Of a stretch of DNA of 64,000 nucleotides, positions 8,740-19,662 are shown one piece after another. The stretch covers positions 744,001 through 808,000 of the forward strand of contig NZ_CP065997.1 in assembly GCF_016127315.1 (NCBI RefSeq). Reading direction: 5' to 3'. Numbering within the stretch: the stretch's first letter is position 1; each line of letters opens with the position of its first letter. This stretch comes from Achromobacter deleyi (lineage in GTDB: Bacteria > Pseudomonadota > Gammaproteobacteria > Burkholderiales > Burkholderiaceae_B). The position numbers and the translations under genes are program-made. The notes below the pieces were generated by a model. The model did no database searches and was not told the origin of the DNA. It worked only from the letters and a program-made list of their open reading frames with translations.

Positions 8740-8976
8740 AATCCGTAAAAGAGAATATCCCTGTAAAACAGGATTCTAGAGGATATATATTCCTTTATCA
8801 CCGCCAGAATGGCGAGAATCAGGAAACCTATTTTCCCGACCCAGTCGTAGACTTTCCAGCAAGACGGGCATTACCCCGCCCGTCGGATCCAGCGCCCGCG
8901 CCGCGGCACAACCCGGCACCGGCGCCGGTGTAGTCCACCGCAGTGTGCCGCGCGCCGATCCGCGCGGCGGGAAATC
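8740..8976. promoter_or_regulatory. divergent promoter region lrp-like/eamA
   Basis: The spacer contains an AT-rich block at about 8740-8830, unlike the GC-rich surroundings. CCTGT-AAA-ACAGG forms a perfect inverted repeat at 8760-8772. GGATATATATTCC (8781-8793) and AGAATATCC (8752-8760) lie beside it. This is the likely binding region of the Lrp-type regulator and its own promoter. From about 8860 to 8976 the DNA is GC-rich again with no recognisable site. Confidence 0.5.
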
Positions 8977-9933
8977 ATGTCTCACGCAGCAGCAGTACCC
9001 GCAAGAACCGGCCTGGGCCTGTCCGGCGCCGCCATGCTCCTGGCCGCGCCGGCGCTATTCGCCTCCAACATGGTGGCCGCCCGCTGGGCCCACGACGCCG
9101 CCCTTCCCCCCGTTTTCCTGGCTTTCGGCCGCTGGCTGCTCGCCTTCCTGATCCTGTTGCCGCTGGCCGCGCCGGCCTTGCTGCGGCATCGCCAAGCGCT
9201 GTGGCGCGGCCTGCCCACGCTGCTGCCGCTGGCCGTGCTGGGCATGGGCGTGGCGGTGGCGCCGCAGTACATCGGCGCCCAGAGCACCAGCGCCACCAAC
9301 ATCGCCCTGATCTTCTCGTGCAGCCCGATCCTGGTGGCGCTGCTGGAGGCCGTCATCTGGCGCAAACCCCTTTCGCCCCTGCGCGCCACCGGCCTGGTGC
9401 TGGCGCTGGGCGGCGTGCTGGTGGTGCTGACGCGCGGCGACGCCTGGGCGCTGGCGCGGCTGGCGTTCGGCCAGGGCGACCTGTGGGTGCTGTTGGCCGC
9501 CACGGGCTGGGCGTTCTATACGGTGCTGCAAAAGCGCCTGACGCTGCCGGCGGTGCCCGATGGCGCGCGGCTGGCGGCGATGATGCTGGGCGGCGCGATC
9601 GCGCTGGCGCCATTCGCCGGGATCGAGGCCGCCGCCGGCGCCACCCCGCCCTGGAGCGATCCTCGGCTGGCGGCGGTGCTGCTGTTCCTGGCGATCGTGC
9701 CGAGCCTGGGCGCGTACTACGTCTACGGTCGCCTGATCAGCCGCGCCGGTCCCGCCACCGCGGGCCTGTCGATGTTCCTGGTGCCGGTGTATGCGGCGCT
9801 GCTGGCCTGGCCGCTGCTGGGCGAGGCGCCGCAGCTGTTCCATGCCTACGGCTTCGTGATGATCCTGCTGGGCGTGAAGCTGGCGTCCTCGCGCATGCGG
9901 ACGACCGCGGCTGGCGCTGCCGCCCCGGCCTGA
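8977..9933 (+). CDS. EamA/DMT-family inner-membrane exporter
   Basis: The 318-residue protein has ten predicted hydrophobic helices in two EamA repeats, for example LFASNMVAARW near the start of the first repeat and GWAFYTVLQKR at the start of the second. DMT proteins of this class export amino acids or other metabolites. The ATG at 8977 begins MSHAAAVP. The gene is divergent from an Lrp-type regulator, which suggests amino-acid-responsive control. A bidirectional hairpin follows the stop codon. Confidence 0.85.
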   Translation: MSHAAAVPARTGLGLSGAAMLLAAPALFASNMVAARWAHDAALPPVFLAFGRWLLAFLILLPLAAPALLRHRQALWRGLPTLLPLAVLGMGVAVAPQYIGAQSTSATNIALIFSCSPILVALLEAVIWRKPLSPLRATGLVLALGGVLVVLTRGDAWALARLAFGQGDLWVLLAATGWAFYTVLQKRLTLPAVPDGARLAAMMLGGAIALAPFAGIEAAAGATPPWSDPRLAAVLLFLAIVPSLGAYYVYGRLISRAGPATAGLSMFLVPVYAALLAWPLLGEAPQLFHAYGFVMILLGVKLASSRMRTTAAGAAAPA

Positions 9934-9965
9934 AAAAAGGGCCACCCGCGCGGGTGGCCCTTGTT
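9933..9965. terminator. bidirectional terminator between eamA and fusA
   Basis: GGGCCACCCG (9939-9948) and CGGGTGGCCC (9951-9960) form a perfect hairpin. On the minus strand it is followed by TTTTTTC, a good terminator for the fusA-type gene ending at 9982. On the plus strand only TTGTTCC follows, so termination of the exporter transcript is weaker. Confidence 0.8.
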
Positions 9966-9981
9966 CCGAACGGATCGGGAT

Positions 9982-12093
<2,112 letters not shown>

Positions 12094-12286
12094 GGCCTCG
12101 TTCCTTGCAGTAATCACCAGGAATGGGCGGCAGGTCCGACCGGATACTGCCGCGGCGGGCGCCATGCCGCGTGAGAGGTGTGCTCGGGGATTGCGAAACC
12201 GCGCCCGCACTTATCCGTAAATATTACGCGCCGCGAGCCGGTTTACAAGCTTTAGCCATAAGCGCCATAGGGAATGGCGCGGGCAA

Positions 12287-12312
12287 GAAAAAGCCCCTCG
12301 GCGGGAGGGGCT
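12287..12312 (-). terminator. terminator after the universal stress gene
   Basis: AGCCCCTC (12292-12299) pairs with GAGGGGCT (12305-12312) with a 5-nt loop. Read on the minus strand it is followed by TTTTTCTT. It lies about 60 bp past the stop of the leftward universal stress gene and upstream of fusA. Confidence 0.75.
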
Positions 12313-12373
12313 GGGCACGGCATTGGCGCTGGCGGGCCTGACAGCGGCCTGACTCAGGCCGCGCGGGCCGGGA

Positions 12374-12838
12374 TTACTTCTTTTCTTCCTTGACGCGGTA
12401 CACCAGCACGGCGGTGCTGGCCAGCGACAGCACCTTGGCGGTGACGCTGCCCAGCAGCAGGCGCGACAGGCCGCTGCGGCCGTGGCTGCCGATGAAGATC
12501 AGGTCGCAACCGGCGTCGGCGGCGGCCTGGACGATGCCGTCGGCCACGTTGAAGTTGGACACGGCGCGCGCCTCGGACTTCACGCCGGCGGTGTCGGCGC
12601 GGTCGGTGATCTGCTTGAGGTACTTGTCGGCCTGCTCGGCCGAGGCCTTTTCGTAGTCTTCGTCGGTGATGGCGTAGGCCGCGGCCATGCCGTCGAAACC
12701 GATGGTGGCGGCGAACGGCTGCGTCACGTAGAGGGCGACGACGTCAGCGCCCACGGAGCGCGCGAAGGAAATGCCGGCGTTGGCGGCTTGGGCCGACAGC
12801 GGCGAGCCGTCGGTGGGAATCAGGATCTTCTTGAACAT
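12374..12838 (-). CDS. UspA-family universal stress protein
   Basis: This is a 154-residue single-domain universal stress protein. It begins MFKKILIPTDGS, the family start with the nucleotide-proximal Asp, and has the ATP-binding pattern GSHGRSGLSRLLLGSVT near residues 122-138 (G-2x-G-9x-G-S/T). It is therefore probably an ATP-binding Usp. It lies between the EF-G paralogue and a TIGR01244-type gene, all leftward, with its own terminator. Confidence 0.92.
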   Translation of the reverse strand: MFKKILIPTDGSPLSAQAANAGISFARSVGADVVALYVTQPFAATIGFDGMAAAYAITDEDYEKASAEQADKYLKQITDRADTAGVKSEARAVSNFNVADGIVQAAADAGCDLIFIGSHGRSGLSRLLLGSVTAKVLSLASTAVLVYRVKEEKK

Positions 12839-12925
12839 CTTGCCTGCTCCTGTTTGAGAGGAATCTCCATGCTACCGGAAACCCGCCAGGTTCACATCAA
12901 GCGAACCCGGGGTCCTTGATGCGCG

Positions 12926-13270
12926 TCAACCCAGCTGCTGGGCGGCGGCGAACAGGTTGGTGCAGCGGGTGCCGGTGCGGCAGTACGCCAGCACGGGGCC
13001 CGGCAAGGTGCGCAGCAGTTCGGCGAAGCGGACCACGTCGGCCGCGGTCATGGCGCTGCCGACGACCGGCTGGTATTCGATTTTCAGACCGGCGGCGGCG
13101 GCGGCCCTGGAGACGTCGGCGGCGGTCGGCTGGTCGGGGCCGCCCTCGAAGTCGGGACGGTTGATGATGACGCTCTTGTAGCCGGCGGCGGCCACGTCGG
13201 CCATGTCGTCGGGACCCAGTTGCGGGGCGACGGCGAAATTCTCGGTGAGGGGCTTGATCGGTGCGGACAT
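12926..13270 (-). CDS. TIGR01244/DUF442 family protein, rhodanese/phosphatase-like
   Basis: The 114-residue protein matches the family often annotated as beta-lactamase hydrolase-like or TIGR01244 sulfur transferase. It has an N-terminal PIKPLTENFAVAPQLGPDD, the segment SVIINRPDFEG, and a C-terminal thiol loop YCRTGTR (Cys about residue 101) like that of rhodaneses and cysteine phosphatases. In some bacteria this domain is fused to a metallo-beta-lactamase that handles persulfides; here it stands alone. The ATG at 13270 is preferred over an upstream in-frame ATG because it matches the family length. Confidence 0.8.
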   Translation of the reverse strand: MSAPIKPLTENFAVAPQLGPDDMADVAAAGYKSVIINRPDFEGGPDQPTAADVSRAAAAAGLKIEYQPVVGSAMTAADVVRFAELLRTLPGPVLAYCRTGTRCTNLFAAAQQLG

Positions 13271-13316
13271 GGCGATTCCTTGATGGGGGTGACTGCGCAT
13301 TATTGTAGGAGCCGTT

Positions 13317-14750
13317 TCAGGCGAAAAGTTTTTCCAGCAGATTCCAGACGCCGCGGTCATCGACCATCGGCACCGAAAACCGCAACATGGTCGACGGCCC
13401 CTGCGACGGCGAGAACAGCGTGCCGGGCGCCAGCAGCATGCCCTGGTCGGCGGCGGCGCGGGCCAGCACCTCGCTGTCGCGCCCGCAATCGGCCCACACG
13501 AACATGCCCGCCTGCGGTTCGTGCGGGATCGTCAGGCCGAGCTTCTGCAGGCCCTTCAGGCAGCGCTGGCGGGCCTCGTCCACCCGCAGCCGCACGCGCT
13601 CGATATGGCGCCGGTATTGCCCTTCCATCAGCACCCGGTGCACCACCCGTTCGCCCAGCTCGGGCGAGGTCAGCCCGGCCAGCATTTTCAGGTCGGCCAG
13701 TTTCTGCAGGATGTCAGGATTGGCCGCCAGATAGCCCACGCGCAGGCTCGCCGCCAGCATCTTGGAATAGCCGCTGACCAGGATGACGCGGTTGAGCCGG
13801 TCCAGCACCGCCAGCTTCATGGCGCCGCCCGGATGCAGCTCGCCGTAGGTGTCGTCTTCCACCACGATGAAGTCGTGGCGCTCGGCGATGCGCAGGATGT
13901 CGTAGGCGGCGCCGGCCGACAGGGTGTGGCCGGTGGGGTTGTGGACCGCGCTGTTGATGATGAACAGTTTCGGCTTGTGCTGCGCCGCCAGCTGCTCGAG
14001 CAAGGCGGTGTCAGGGCCGTCGGGGCCGCGCGGCACGCCGATAAGCCGGGCGCCGAAGGCGGCCAGGCGGCCGAAGATGACGAACCAGGCCGGATCCTCG
14101 ACCAGCACGGTATCGCCCGGCTGCACCAGCAGGCGGGCGATCAGGTCCAGCGCGTGGGTGACGCCGTTGGTGGTGAGCAGGTTGCGCTCGGGATGGGCCG
14201 GCACGCCGTCGCTCTGCAGCGAGGCGGCGATCTGCTGGCGCAGCGGCGAAAACCCCTGCGGATGGCCATAGGACACGAGATGGCCGCGCACCGAGCGGCC
14301 CACGGCGCGCACCGCGCCCGCCACCATTTCAGGATCGAGCCAGTCGGCCGGCAGCAGGCCGGCGCCGCCCGGCATGCCGGGGCCGCCACCCTCGCGGAAC
14401 ATGCTGCGCAGCAGCCAGGCGATATCGACCCGCGCCGGCGGCGTGAAATTCTGCGTCGACGCGGGCACGGCGACCGGGGCCAGCGGCCCGCTGCGGGCGC
14501 GCACGAAAAAGCCGGCGCCGCGCCGCGACTGCACCAGGCCGCGCGCCACCAGCCGGTCGTAGGCTTCCACCACCGTGAAGCGGCTGACGCCGGACTGTTC
14601 GGCCATCTTGCGGATGGACGGCAGGCGGGTTCCCGGACGCAGGCCCTGCTCGTCGATGCGCCGGGCCAGGCCGTCGGCCAATTGCGCCACCAGGGTGGCG
14701 TCGGCCTGGCGCACGGGCTGCCAGGGCATGGAAGGCGAAGCAACTGTCAT
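13317..14750 (-). CDS. MocR-family PLP-dependent regulator (GntR-aminotransferase fusion)
   Basis: The 477-residue protein joins an N-terminal GntR winged helix (about residues 20-85, including SGVSRFTVVEAYDRLV) to a C-terminal fold-type I aminotransferase domain (about 115-477). The PLP lysine lies in SGYSKMLAASLRVGY. MocR proteins use PLP or a PLP-amino-acid adduct as effector. It is divergent from an EamA/LysE exporter pair, with TGTACCG direct repeats in the spacer, so it probably controls those exporters and itself. It is not a PdxR-type neighbour of PLP synthesis genes here. Confidence 0.93.
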   Translation of the reverse strand: MTVASPSMPWQPVRQADATLVAQLADGLARRIDEQGLRPGTRLPSIRKMAEQSGVSRFTVVEAYDRLVARGLVQSRRGAGFFVRARSGPLAPVAVPASTQNFTPPARVDIAWLLRSMFREGGGPGMPGGAGLLPADWLDPEMVAGAVRAVGRSVRGHLVSYGHPQGFSPLRQQIAASLQSDGVPAHPERNLLTTNGVTHALDLIARLLVQPGDTVLVEDPAWFVIFGRLAAFGARLIGVPRGPDGPDTALLEQLAAQHKPKLFIINSAVHNPTGHTLSAGAAYDILRIAERHDFIVVEDDTYGELHPGGAMKLAVLDRLNRVILVSGYSKMLAASLRVGYLAANPDILQKLADLKMLAGLTSPELGERVVHRVLMEGQYRRHIERVRLRVDEARQRCLKGLQKLGLTIPHEPQAGMFVWADCGRDSEVLARAAADQGMLLAPGTLFSPSQGPSTMLRFSVPMVDDRGVWNLLEKLFA

Positions 14751-14791
14751 GGGGATTTCACCAGGCCAGCGGTTGAAGTGACATGTATAAG

Positions 14792-14809
14792 TGTACCGGT
14801 ACTGTACCG
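14792..14809. promoter_or_regulatory. probable MocR operator
   Basis: TGTACCG occurs twice as a direct repeat (14792-14798 and 14803-14809), one helical turn apart. The first copy overlaps the perfect palindrome GTACCGGTAC (14793-14802). Direct repeats of this kind are common MocR targets. The site lies between the divergent MocR gene and the EamA exporter. Confidence 0.6.
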
Positions 14810-14886
14810 ATAACTATGCGTAGAGTGACAGCAATGGCATCAGCCCGCAAGTCTCGCGGACCGCCCCCATTTTTCGACGCCCCGCC

Positions 14887-15804
14887 ATGAACCGCTCCGT
14901 GCCGTATCCCGCCCTCCAGGCCGCCCCCGCCGCGTCGCCCTGGGAAGGCTACGGCTACGGCTTCCTGGGGGTGCTGGTGTTTTCGCTGACGCTGCCGATG
15001 ACGCGCGTGGCGGTGACGGAACTGCCGCCGCTGCTGGTGGGCCTGGGACGCGCCCTGCTGGCCGCGGTGCCGGCCCTGGCGCTGCTGTGGCTGACCCGCA
15101 GCCGCCGGCCCGGACGCGCCGAATGGCCGGGGGTGATCCTGGCCGCGCTGGGCATCGTGGTCGGCTGGCCGCTGGCCTCGTCGCTGGCGATGCAGACCGT
15201 GGCATCGTCGCACGGCGCCGTGTTCAACGGCCTGCTGCCGCTGTCGACCGCCGTATTCGCGGCCTGGCGCAGCGGTGAACGGCCGTCGCCCGCGTTCTGG
15301 GCCTGGGCCGCGGTGGGCGCCGTGCTGGTGGCCACGTTCGCCTTGCGCCAGGGCCACGGCACGCTGTCGATCGGCGATTTCTGGCTGCTGCTGGCGGTGC
15401 TGCTGGGCGGCCTGGGGTATGCCGAGGGCGCCCGCGCCGCGCGCACGCTTGGCGGCTGGCGCACCATCTGCTGGGCGCTGGTGATCAGCGCGCCGGTGCT
15501 GGCCGCGCCGGTGGGCTGGATGGCCGCGCAACAGCCCGGCTGGCCGCGCGCGGACGTGATCGCGGCCTGCGCCTACCTGGCGTTCGGTTCGATGTTCCTG
15601 GGATTTTTCGCCTGGTATCGCGGCCTGGCCGCGGGCGGCATCGCCCGGGTCGGACAGATTCAATTGCTGCAGCCGTTCCTGACGGTGCTGGCCGCAGCCC
15701 TGTTTTTCGACGAAGCGGTGGACCCGGGTACCTACCTGTTCGCCGCCGCCGTCATCGTGGTCATCGCCGGCGGACGCCGCGCGATCATTGGAGTCAAGAA
15801 ATGA
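14887..15804 (+). CDS. EamA/DMT-family exporter
   Basis: The 305-residue inner-membrane protein has about ten helices in two EamA repeats (FSLTLPMTRVAVTELPPLL in the first; AYLAFGSMFLGFFAWYRGL in the second). The stop overlaps the start of a LysE-type exporter by four bases (ATGA), so the two are coupled. The divergent MocR regulator suggests control by an amino acid or PLP status. The transported compound is unknown. Confidence 0.86.
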   Translation: MNRSVPYPALQAAPAASPWEGYGYGFLGVLVFSLTLPMTRVAVTELPPLLVGLGRALLAAVPALALLWLTRSRRPGRAEWPGVILAALGIVVGWPLASSLAMQTVASSHGAVFNGLLPLSTAVFAAWRSGERPSPAFWAWAAVGAVLVATFALRQGHGTLSIGDFWLLLAVLLGGLGYAEGARAARTLGGWRTICWALVISAPVLAAPVGWMAAQQPGWPRADVIAACAYLAFGSMFLGFFAWYRGLAAGGIARVGQIQLLQPFLTVLAAALFFDEAVDPGTYLFAAAVIVVIAGGRRAIIGVKK

Positions 15805-16445
15805 CGTTGTTCCCCGCCAGCCTCGCCGATGTGCCGCTCGCTTCCCTGTCCTTGCTGGGCCCCCTGGCGCTGTTCGCCCTGGTCAGTTCGATCACGCCCG
15901 GGCCGAACAACGTCATGCTGGCCGCGTCCGGCCTGAACTTCGGCTTTCGCCGCAGCATGCCGCACCTGCTGGGCGTGAACCTCGGCTTCACGCTGATGAT
16001 CTTCCTGGTGGGCGTGGGGCTGGGGTCGGTGTTCCAGCAGGTGCCGCAGCTGTACACCGTGCTCAAGTACGTGGGCGCCGCCTACCTGCTGTACCTGGCC
16101 TGGAAGATCGCCAACTCGGGCGGCATGGAGGATGGCGCCGTCAACGGCAAGCCGATGACCTTCCTGCAGGCGGCCGCGTTCCAGTGGGTCAACCCCAAGG
16201 CCTGGGTGATGGCGGTCGGCGTGATCGCCACCTACACGCCGCAGGCCGGCTTCTTCGCCAACCTGGTCATCGCCACGGTGGTGTGCGGCATCGTCAACCT
16301 GCCCAGCATCGGCATCTGGGTCACCTTCGGCACCGCCCTGCGGCGGGTGCTGCACAAGCCGTGGGCGATCCGCGCCTTCAACATCAGCATGGCGCTGCTG
16401 CTGGTGGCCTCGCTGTATCCGGTGGCGCTGGAAGCCTTGCACTGA
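15801..16445 (+). CDS. LysE/RhtB-family amino-acid exporter
   Basis: The 214-residue protein has the LysE/RhtB layout of six helices. The conserved N-terminal motif SSITPGPNNVMLAASGLNFG lies at about residues 30-49 and QAAAFQWVNPKAWVM in the middle. It is coupled to the preceding EamA exporter and under likely MocR control. Members export basic amino acids, threonine, homoserine lactone or cysteine; substrate is not predictable here. Confidence 0.9.
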   Translation: MTLFPASLADVPLASLSLLGPLALFALVSSITPGPNNVMLAASGLNFGFRRSMPHLLGVNLGFTLMIFLVGVGLGSVFQQVPQLYTVLKYVGAAYLLYLAWKIANSGGMEDGAVNGKPMTFLQAAAFQWVNPKAWVMAVGVIATYTPQAGFFANLVIATVVCGIVNLPSIGIWVTFGTALRRVLHKPWAIRAFNISMALLLVASLYPVALEALH

Positions 16446-16455
16446 CGCGGCCGGA

Positions 16456-17148
16456 TCAGGCCAGCAGCGCGACCACCACGGCGGGCGTGACCAGCACATT
16501 GAACAGCCCCGCCATCACCATCACCAGCCCGGCCACCGCGCCCTCTTCGGCCGCCAGCTCGCGGGCCTTGGCGGTGCCGGCGCCATGCGCGCCCATGCCG
16601 AACAGGGCGCCGCGCGCCAGGGCCGAGCGCAGCGGCAGCCAGCGGCGCATGCACTGGCCGATGGCCGCGCCGAACACCCCGGTGACGATGACGAACACCG
16701 CGGTCAGGTCCGGCGCGCCGCCGACGTGCGACGACACCGCCACCGCGAACGGCGTGGCCACCGAGCGCGGCAACAGGCTCAGCCGCAGATCCGGCGGCAG
16801 GTCAAGCAGGCTGCCCAGCGACCAGGCGCTGAGACCGGCGATGGCGCTGCCGACCACCACGCCCGCCGCCAGCACCGGCCAGTAGCGGCGGATCAGCGCG
16901 CGCTGCTCGTACAGCGGCAGCGCGAAGGCGACGATCACCGGCCCCAGCATCATCATCAGCCAGTGCGAGCCGGACATGTAGTCGCGGTAGCCGGTGTGCA
17001 GCAGCAGCGCCAGCATCAGCAGCAGGGCCGGCGCCACCACCAGCGTGGACGTCCACCAGTACGCATAGCGGCGGTAGAACAGGCGCGCGCAGACATAGGC
17101 CAGCACGGTGGCCAGCGGCCAGAACAGCAGATTGAATTCAGCCCGCAT
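16456..17148 (-). CDS. LrgB/CidB-family membrane protein
   Basis: The 230-residue multi-spanning protein belongs to the LrgB/CidB family, partners of the holin-like CidA/LrgA. Visible features include SVATPFAVAVSSHVGGAPDL and the C-terminal GMGAHGAGTAKARELAAEEG. Family members have been linked to murein hydrolase control, overflow metabolite transport and cell death. It overlaps the upstream cidA-type gene by 11 bases and is convergent with the LysE exporter, 10 bp away. Confidence 0.9.
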   Translation of the reverse strand: MRAEFNLLFWPLATVLAYVCARLFYRRYAYWWTSTLVVAPALLLMLALLLHTGYRDYMSGSHWLMMMLGPVIVAFALPLYEQRALIRRYWPVLAAGVVVGSAIAGLSAWSLGSLLDLPPDLRLSLLPRSVATPFAVAVSSHVGGAPDLTAVFVIVTGVFGAAIGQCMRRWLPLRSALARGALFGMGAHGAGTAKARELAAEEGAVAGLVMVMAGLFNVLVTPAVVVALLA

Positions 17149-17542
17149 GGCGGTTCATCCAGCGGTAGCAGAGGTCGATCGTCAGCGCCGTGCCGGCCAT
17201 GACCAGCGCGGTGCCCAGCAGGATCACGACCAGCAGCTTGGCGCCCAGCACGCCCAGGAATTCGCGATGGTCCAGCAGCGACATCACCGCGGGCACGAAG
17301 AACAGCAGCATTTCGCCCAGCAGCCAGCTGGCGCCGCGATGCACATTGCGCACCCGCAGCAGGCCCGAGGCCAGCAGCGCCAGCACCAGCGCCATGCCGA
17401 TGACGCCGCCCGGCACCGGCAGGCCGGCCGCGTTGGCCAGCATCTGGCCCAACAGGGAAAACAGGGTGATGAGGACGATCTGCAGCAATCGGCTGCGGCG
17501 CAGCAGGCTGCGCAGGAGGACGGGATAGCGAGGGCGAGACAT
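17138..17542 (-). CDS. CidA/LrgA-family holin-like protein
   Basis: This is a 134-residue membrane protein with four hydrophobic segments. The family motif LPVPGGVIGMALVLALL (about residues 43-59) and EMLLFFVPAVMSLLDH (about 77-92) are present. The ATG at 17542 starts MSRPRYPVLL. The open frame extends 84 bp upstream into the divergent promoter. It is coupled to lrgB by an 11-base overlap and is divergent from a CidR-like regulator, the typical arrangement. Confidence 0.9.
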   Translation of the reverse strand: MSRPRYPVLLRSLLRRSRLLQIVLITLFSLLGQMLANAAGLPVPGGVIGMALVLALLASGLLRVRNVHRGASWLLGEMLLFFVPAVMSLLDHREFLGVLGAKLLVVILLGTALVMAGTALTIDLCYRWMNRHAG

Positions 17543-17638
17543 GGGGAGGGATTCCAGCGGATGGAACCGTTTTACGCCTGCCCGCGTCATAGATAAAATG
17601 AATTTGTCGAATCCAACCCATTCCAATCAGGCATAACC

Positions 17639-18526
17639 ATGGATCTGCGGCCCTTGCGCGCATTGGTGGAGGTGGTCCGTCAGGGCGGTTTTTCCCAGGC
17701 GGCCAAGACCGTGTTCGCCACCCAGCCCACGGTCAGCAAGGCCGTGCGCCAACTGGAGGACGAAATCGGCATGCCCCTGCTCGACCGCCAGGCGCAGCCG
17801 CCGCGGCTGACCGAGGCCGGCGAAATCGTCTACCGGCGCGCGGTCAAGATGTTGGCCGAACGCGACGATCTGTACGCCGAGCTGGACGAGCTGCGCGGCC
17901 TGAAGCGCGGCGTGTTGCGGCTGGGCCTGCCGCCGCTGGGCAGCAACGCGCTGTTCGCGCCGATGTTCGCGCGCTTTCGCAGCCGCTATCCGCAGATCGA
18001 GATCAGCCTGCTGGAACATGGCGGCCATCGGCTCGAGGAAATGGTGATGGCCGGCGAGATCGAGCTGGCCGCTTCGCTGCGTCCGGAATCCGGCGAGCTC
18101 GACTGGCAGCCGGTGGCGCGCGAACCACTGATCGCGCTATTGCCCGCCGACCATGCTGACGCGCGCGCCGCCGCCATCGGCCTGGAACAGCTGCGCGACT
18201 CGCCCTTCATCCTGTTCGAGACCGGCTTCGCGCTGAATCGCGTCATCCTGGACGCCTGCCAGCGGGCCGGCTTCGCCCCGGCGATCGCCGCCCGCAGCGG
18301 CCAGATCGACTTCATCGTGGCGCTGGTCATGGCTGGCATGGGCGTGGCCTTCCTGCCGCGCCTGAAGGCCAACGAGGAACGGCACACGGGCGTGGCGCGG
18401 GTGCCGCTGCGCGATGCCGGCACGGACTGGGAGATGGGCCTGGTGTGGCGCCGCGGCGGCTATCTGTCGCATGCCGCCCAGGCCTGGCTGGCGCTGGCGC
18501 GCGAGATGCATCCGGATACCGCTTGA
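17639..18526 (+). CDS. CidR-like LysR-family regulator
   Basis: The 295-residue protein has an N-terminal LysR helix-turn-helix (GGFSQAAKTVFATQPTVSKA) and a C-terminal substrate-binding-fold effector domain (about residues 90-290). Its position, divergent from cidA/lrgB with a 96-bp spacer, matches cidR loci, where the regulator responds to overflow metabolites such as acetate. The spacer contains an AT-rich stretch around 17588-17612 that may hold its binding site. Confidence 0.85.
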   Translation: MDLRPLRALVEVVRQGGFSQAAKTVFATQPTVSKAVRQLEDEIGMPLLDRQAQPPRLTEAGEIVYRRAVKMLAERDDLYAELDELRGLKRGVLRLGLPPLGSNALFAPMFARFRSRYPQIEISLLEHGGHRLEEMVMAGEIELAASLRPESGELDWQPVAREPLIALLPADHADARAAAIGLEQLRDSPFILFETGFALNRVILDACQRAGFAPAIAARSGQIDFIVALVMAGMGVAFLPRLKANEERHTGVARVPLRDAGTDWEMGLVWRRGGYLSHAAQAWLALAREMHPDTA

Positions 18527-18597
18527 CGCGAGCCGCCAACACCCGCCGTTGTATGCTGGCGCCGGAACCGTGCCCGTCGGCGCGGGTCATATCTTCC

Positions 18598-19485
18598 ATG
18601 CCCGCCCTGCCCCGCCCCACCCTGCGCCGCCTGATCGGCGCCGCCGTGCTCGCCGCCGCCAGCGTGGTCGGCTGCTCGCAGCTCGACTCCTGGCAGCGCC
18701 AGACCATCTTCTCGCCGCAATCCGAGCCGCAGACGTGGTGGCGCGAGCCGGCCAAGGGCACCCAGGTCTACGACCTGGCGCTGGCCAACGGCGACAAGGT
18801 CCGCGCCTGGTACTGGCAAAGCCCGCAAGCCAACGCACCCACCGTGCTGTATCTGCACGGCGCGCGCTGGAACCTCAATGGCAGCGCCTTCCGCATCGAC
18901 GGCTGGACCCGCAAGGGCTATTCGATCCTGGCGATCGACTACCGCGGCTTCGGCGCGTCCACGCCGCGCCTGCCGTCCGAGGCCAGCGCGCTGGAAGACG
19001 CGATGGCCGGGTTGAAGGAACTGGCCCGCCTGCAGCCCGACCCGGCGCGCCGCTTCGTCTACGGCCACAGCCTGGGCGGCGCCATCGCCATCGACCTGGC
19101 GGCGCGGCCGGACCAGCCCGACTTCGCCGGCCTGATCGTCGAATCCAGTTTCACCAGCATCAGCGCCATGCTGGCGACCCTGAAGTGGGGCCGCGTGCCC
19201 GGCGCCAGCCTGCTGGTGACGCAGCCGTTCGATTCGGTCGACAAGCTGGCCGCCATGCACACGCCGATGCTGTTCATGCACGGCACCGCCGACCGCGTGG
19301 TGCCGCACACCATGAGCGACGAGCTCTACGCCGCCGCGCGCAGCGTTTCGCCCGACCTGAAGCGGCTGGTCAAGATCGAGGGCGCCACCCATTCGGGCGC
19401 GTTCCGCAGCGGCGAACAGTACGACGACGCCGTCAAGACCTTCATCCAGGACGCCAGCCGCGCGTATCGCCGCAAGGCCGGCTGA
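18598..19485 (+). CDS. alpha/beta hydrolase, predicted lipoprotein
   Basis: The 295-residue protein begins with a lipoprotein signal (MPALPRPTLRRLIGAAVLAA, lipobox VVGC). An alpha/beta hydrolase domain of the FrsA/YfhR type follows: LYLHGARWN, nucleophile elbow GHSLGG (Ser about residue 160), DRVVPH with the acidic residue, and a terminal His in GATHSG. The ATG at 18598 is chosen because it begins the signal. It is probably anchored in the envelope. Substrate is unknown. It follows the LysR gene by 71 bp. Confidence 0.82.
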   Translation: MPALPRPTLRRLIGAAVLAAASVVGCSQLDSWQRQTIFSPQSEPQTWWREPAKGTQVYDLALANGDKVRAWYWQSPQANAPTVLYLHGARWNLNGSAFRIDGWTRKGYSILAIDYRGFGASTPRLPSEASALEDAMAGLKELARLQPDPARRFVYGHSLGGAIAIDLAARPDQPDFAGLIVESSFTSISAMLATLKWGRVPGASLLVTQPFDSVDKLAAMHTPMLFMHGTADRVVPHTMSDELYAAARSVSPDLKRLVKIEGATHSGAFRSGEQYDDAVKTFIQDASRAYRRKAG

Positions 19486-19573
19486 CGCGGCAGGCCCGCG
19501 TCGTCATCGCCTTATTCAACCCATTGTGTCTTTTCCCGGGGGAAAACCCGCTCTCGGGAAACTCCCATATCAA

Positions 19574-19603
19574 AATATCTTCTAAATATATTTAACGGAT
19601 ATT
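19574..19603. promoter_or_regulatory. nested palindromic operator before the dapA-like/liv operon
   Basis: A perfect 12-bp palindrome TAAATATATTTA (19583-19594) lies exactly centred inside an outer inverted repeat AATATC (19574-19579) and GATATT (19598-19603). Twelve of 15 half-site positions are symmetric. The block is far more AT-rich than its surroundings and lies 60 bp upstream of the first gene of the import operon. It is a good candidate for the operon's GntR regulator, though this is inference. Confidence 0.6.
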
Positions 19604-19662
19604 AGACTTTCTCCCACCCGCCGCTCTTCCTTCGCGGCGCCGGCCATCCGAGGAGAATCAAG

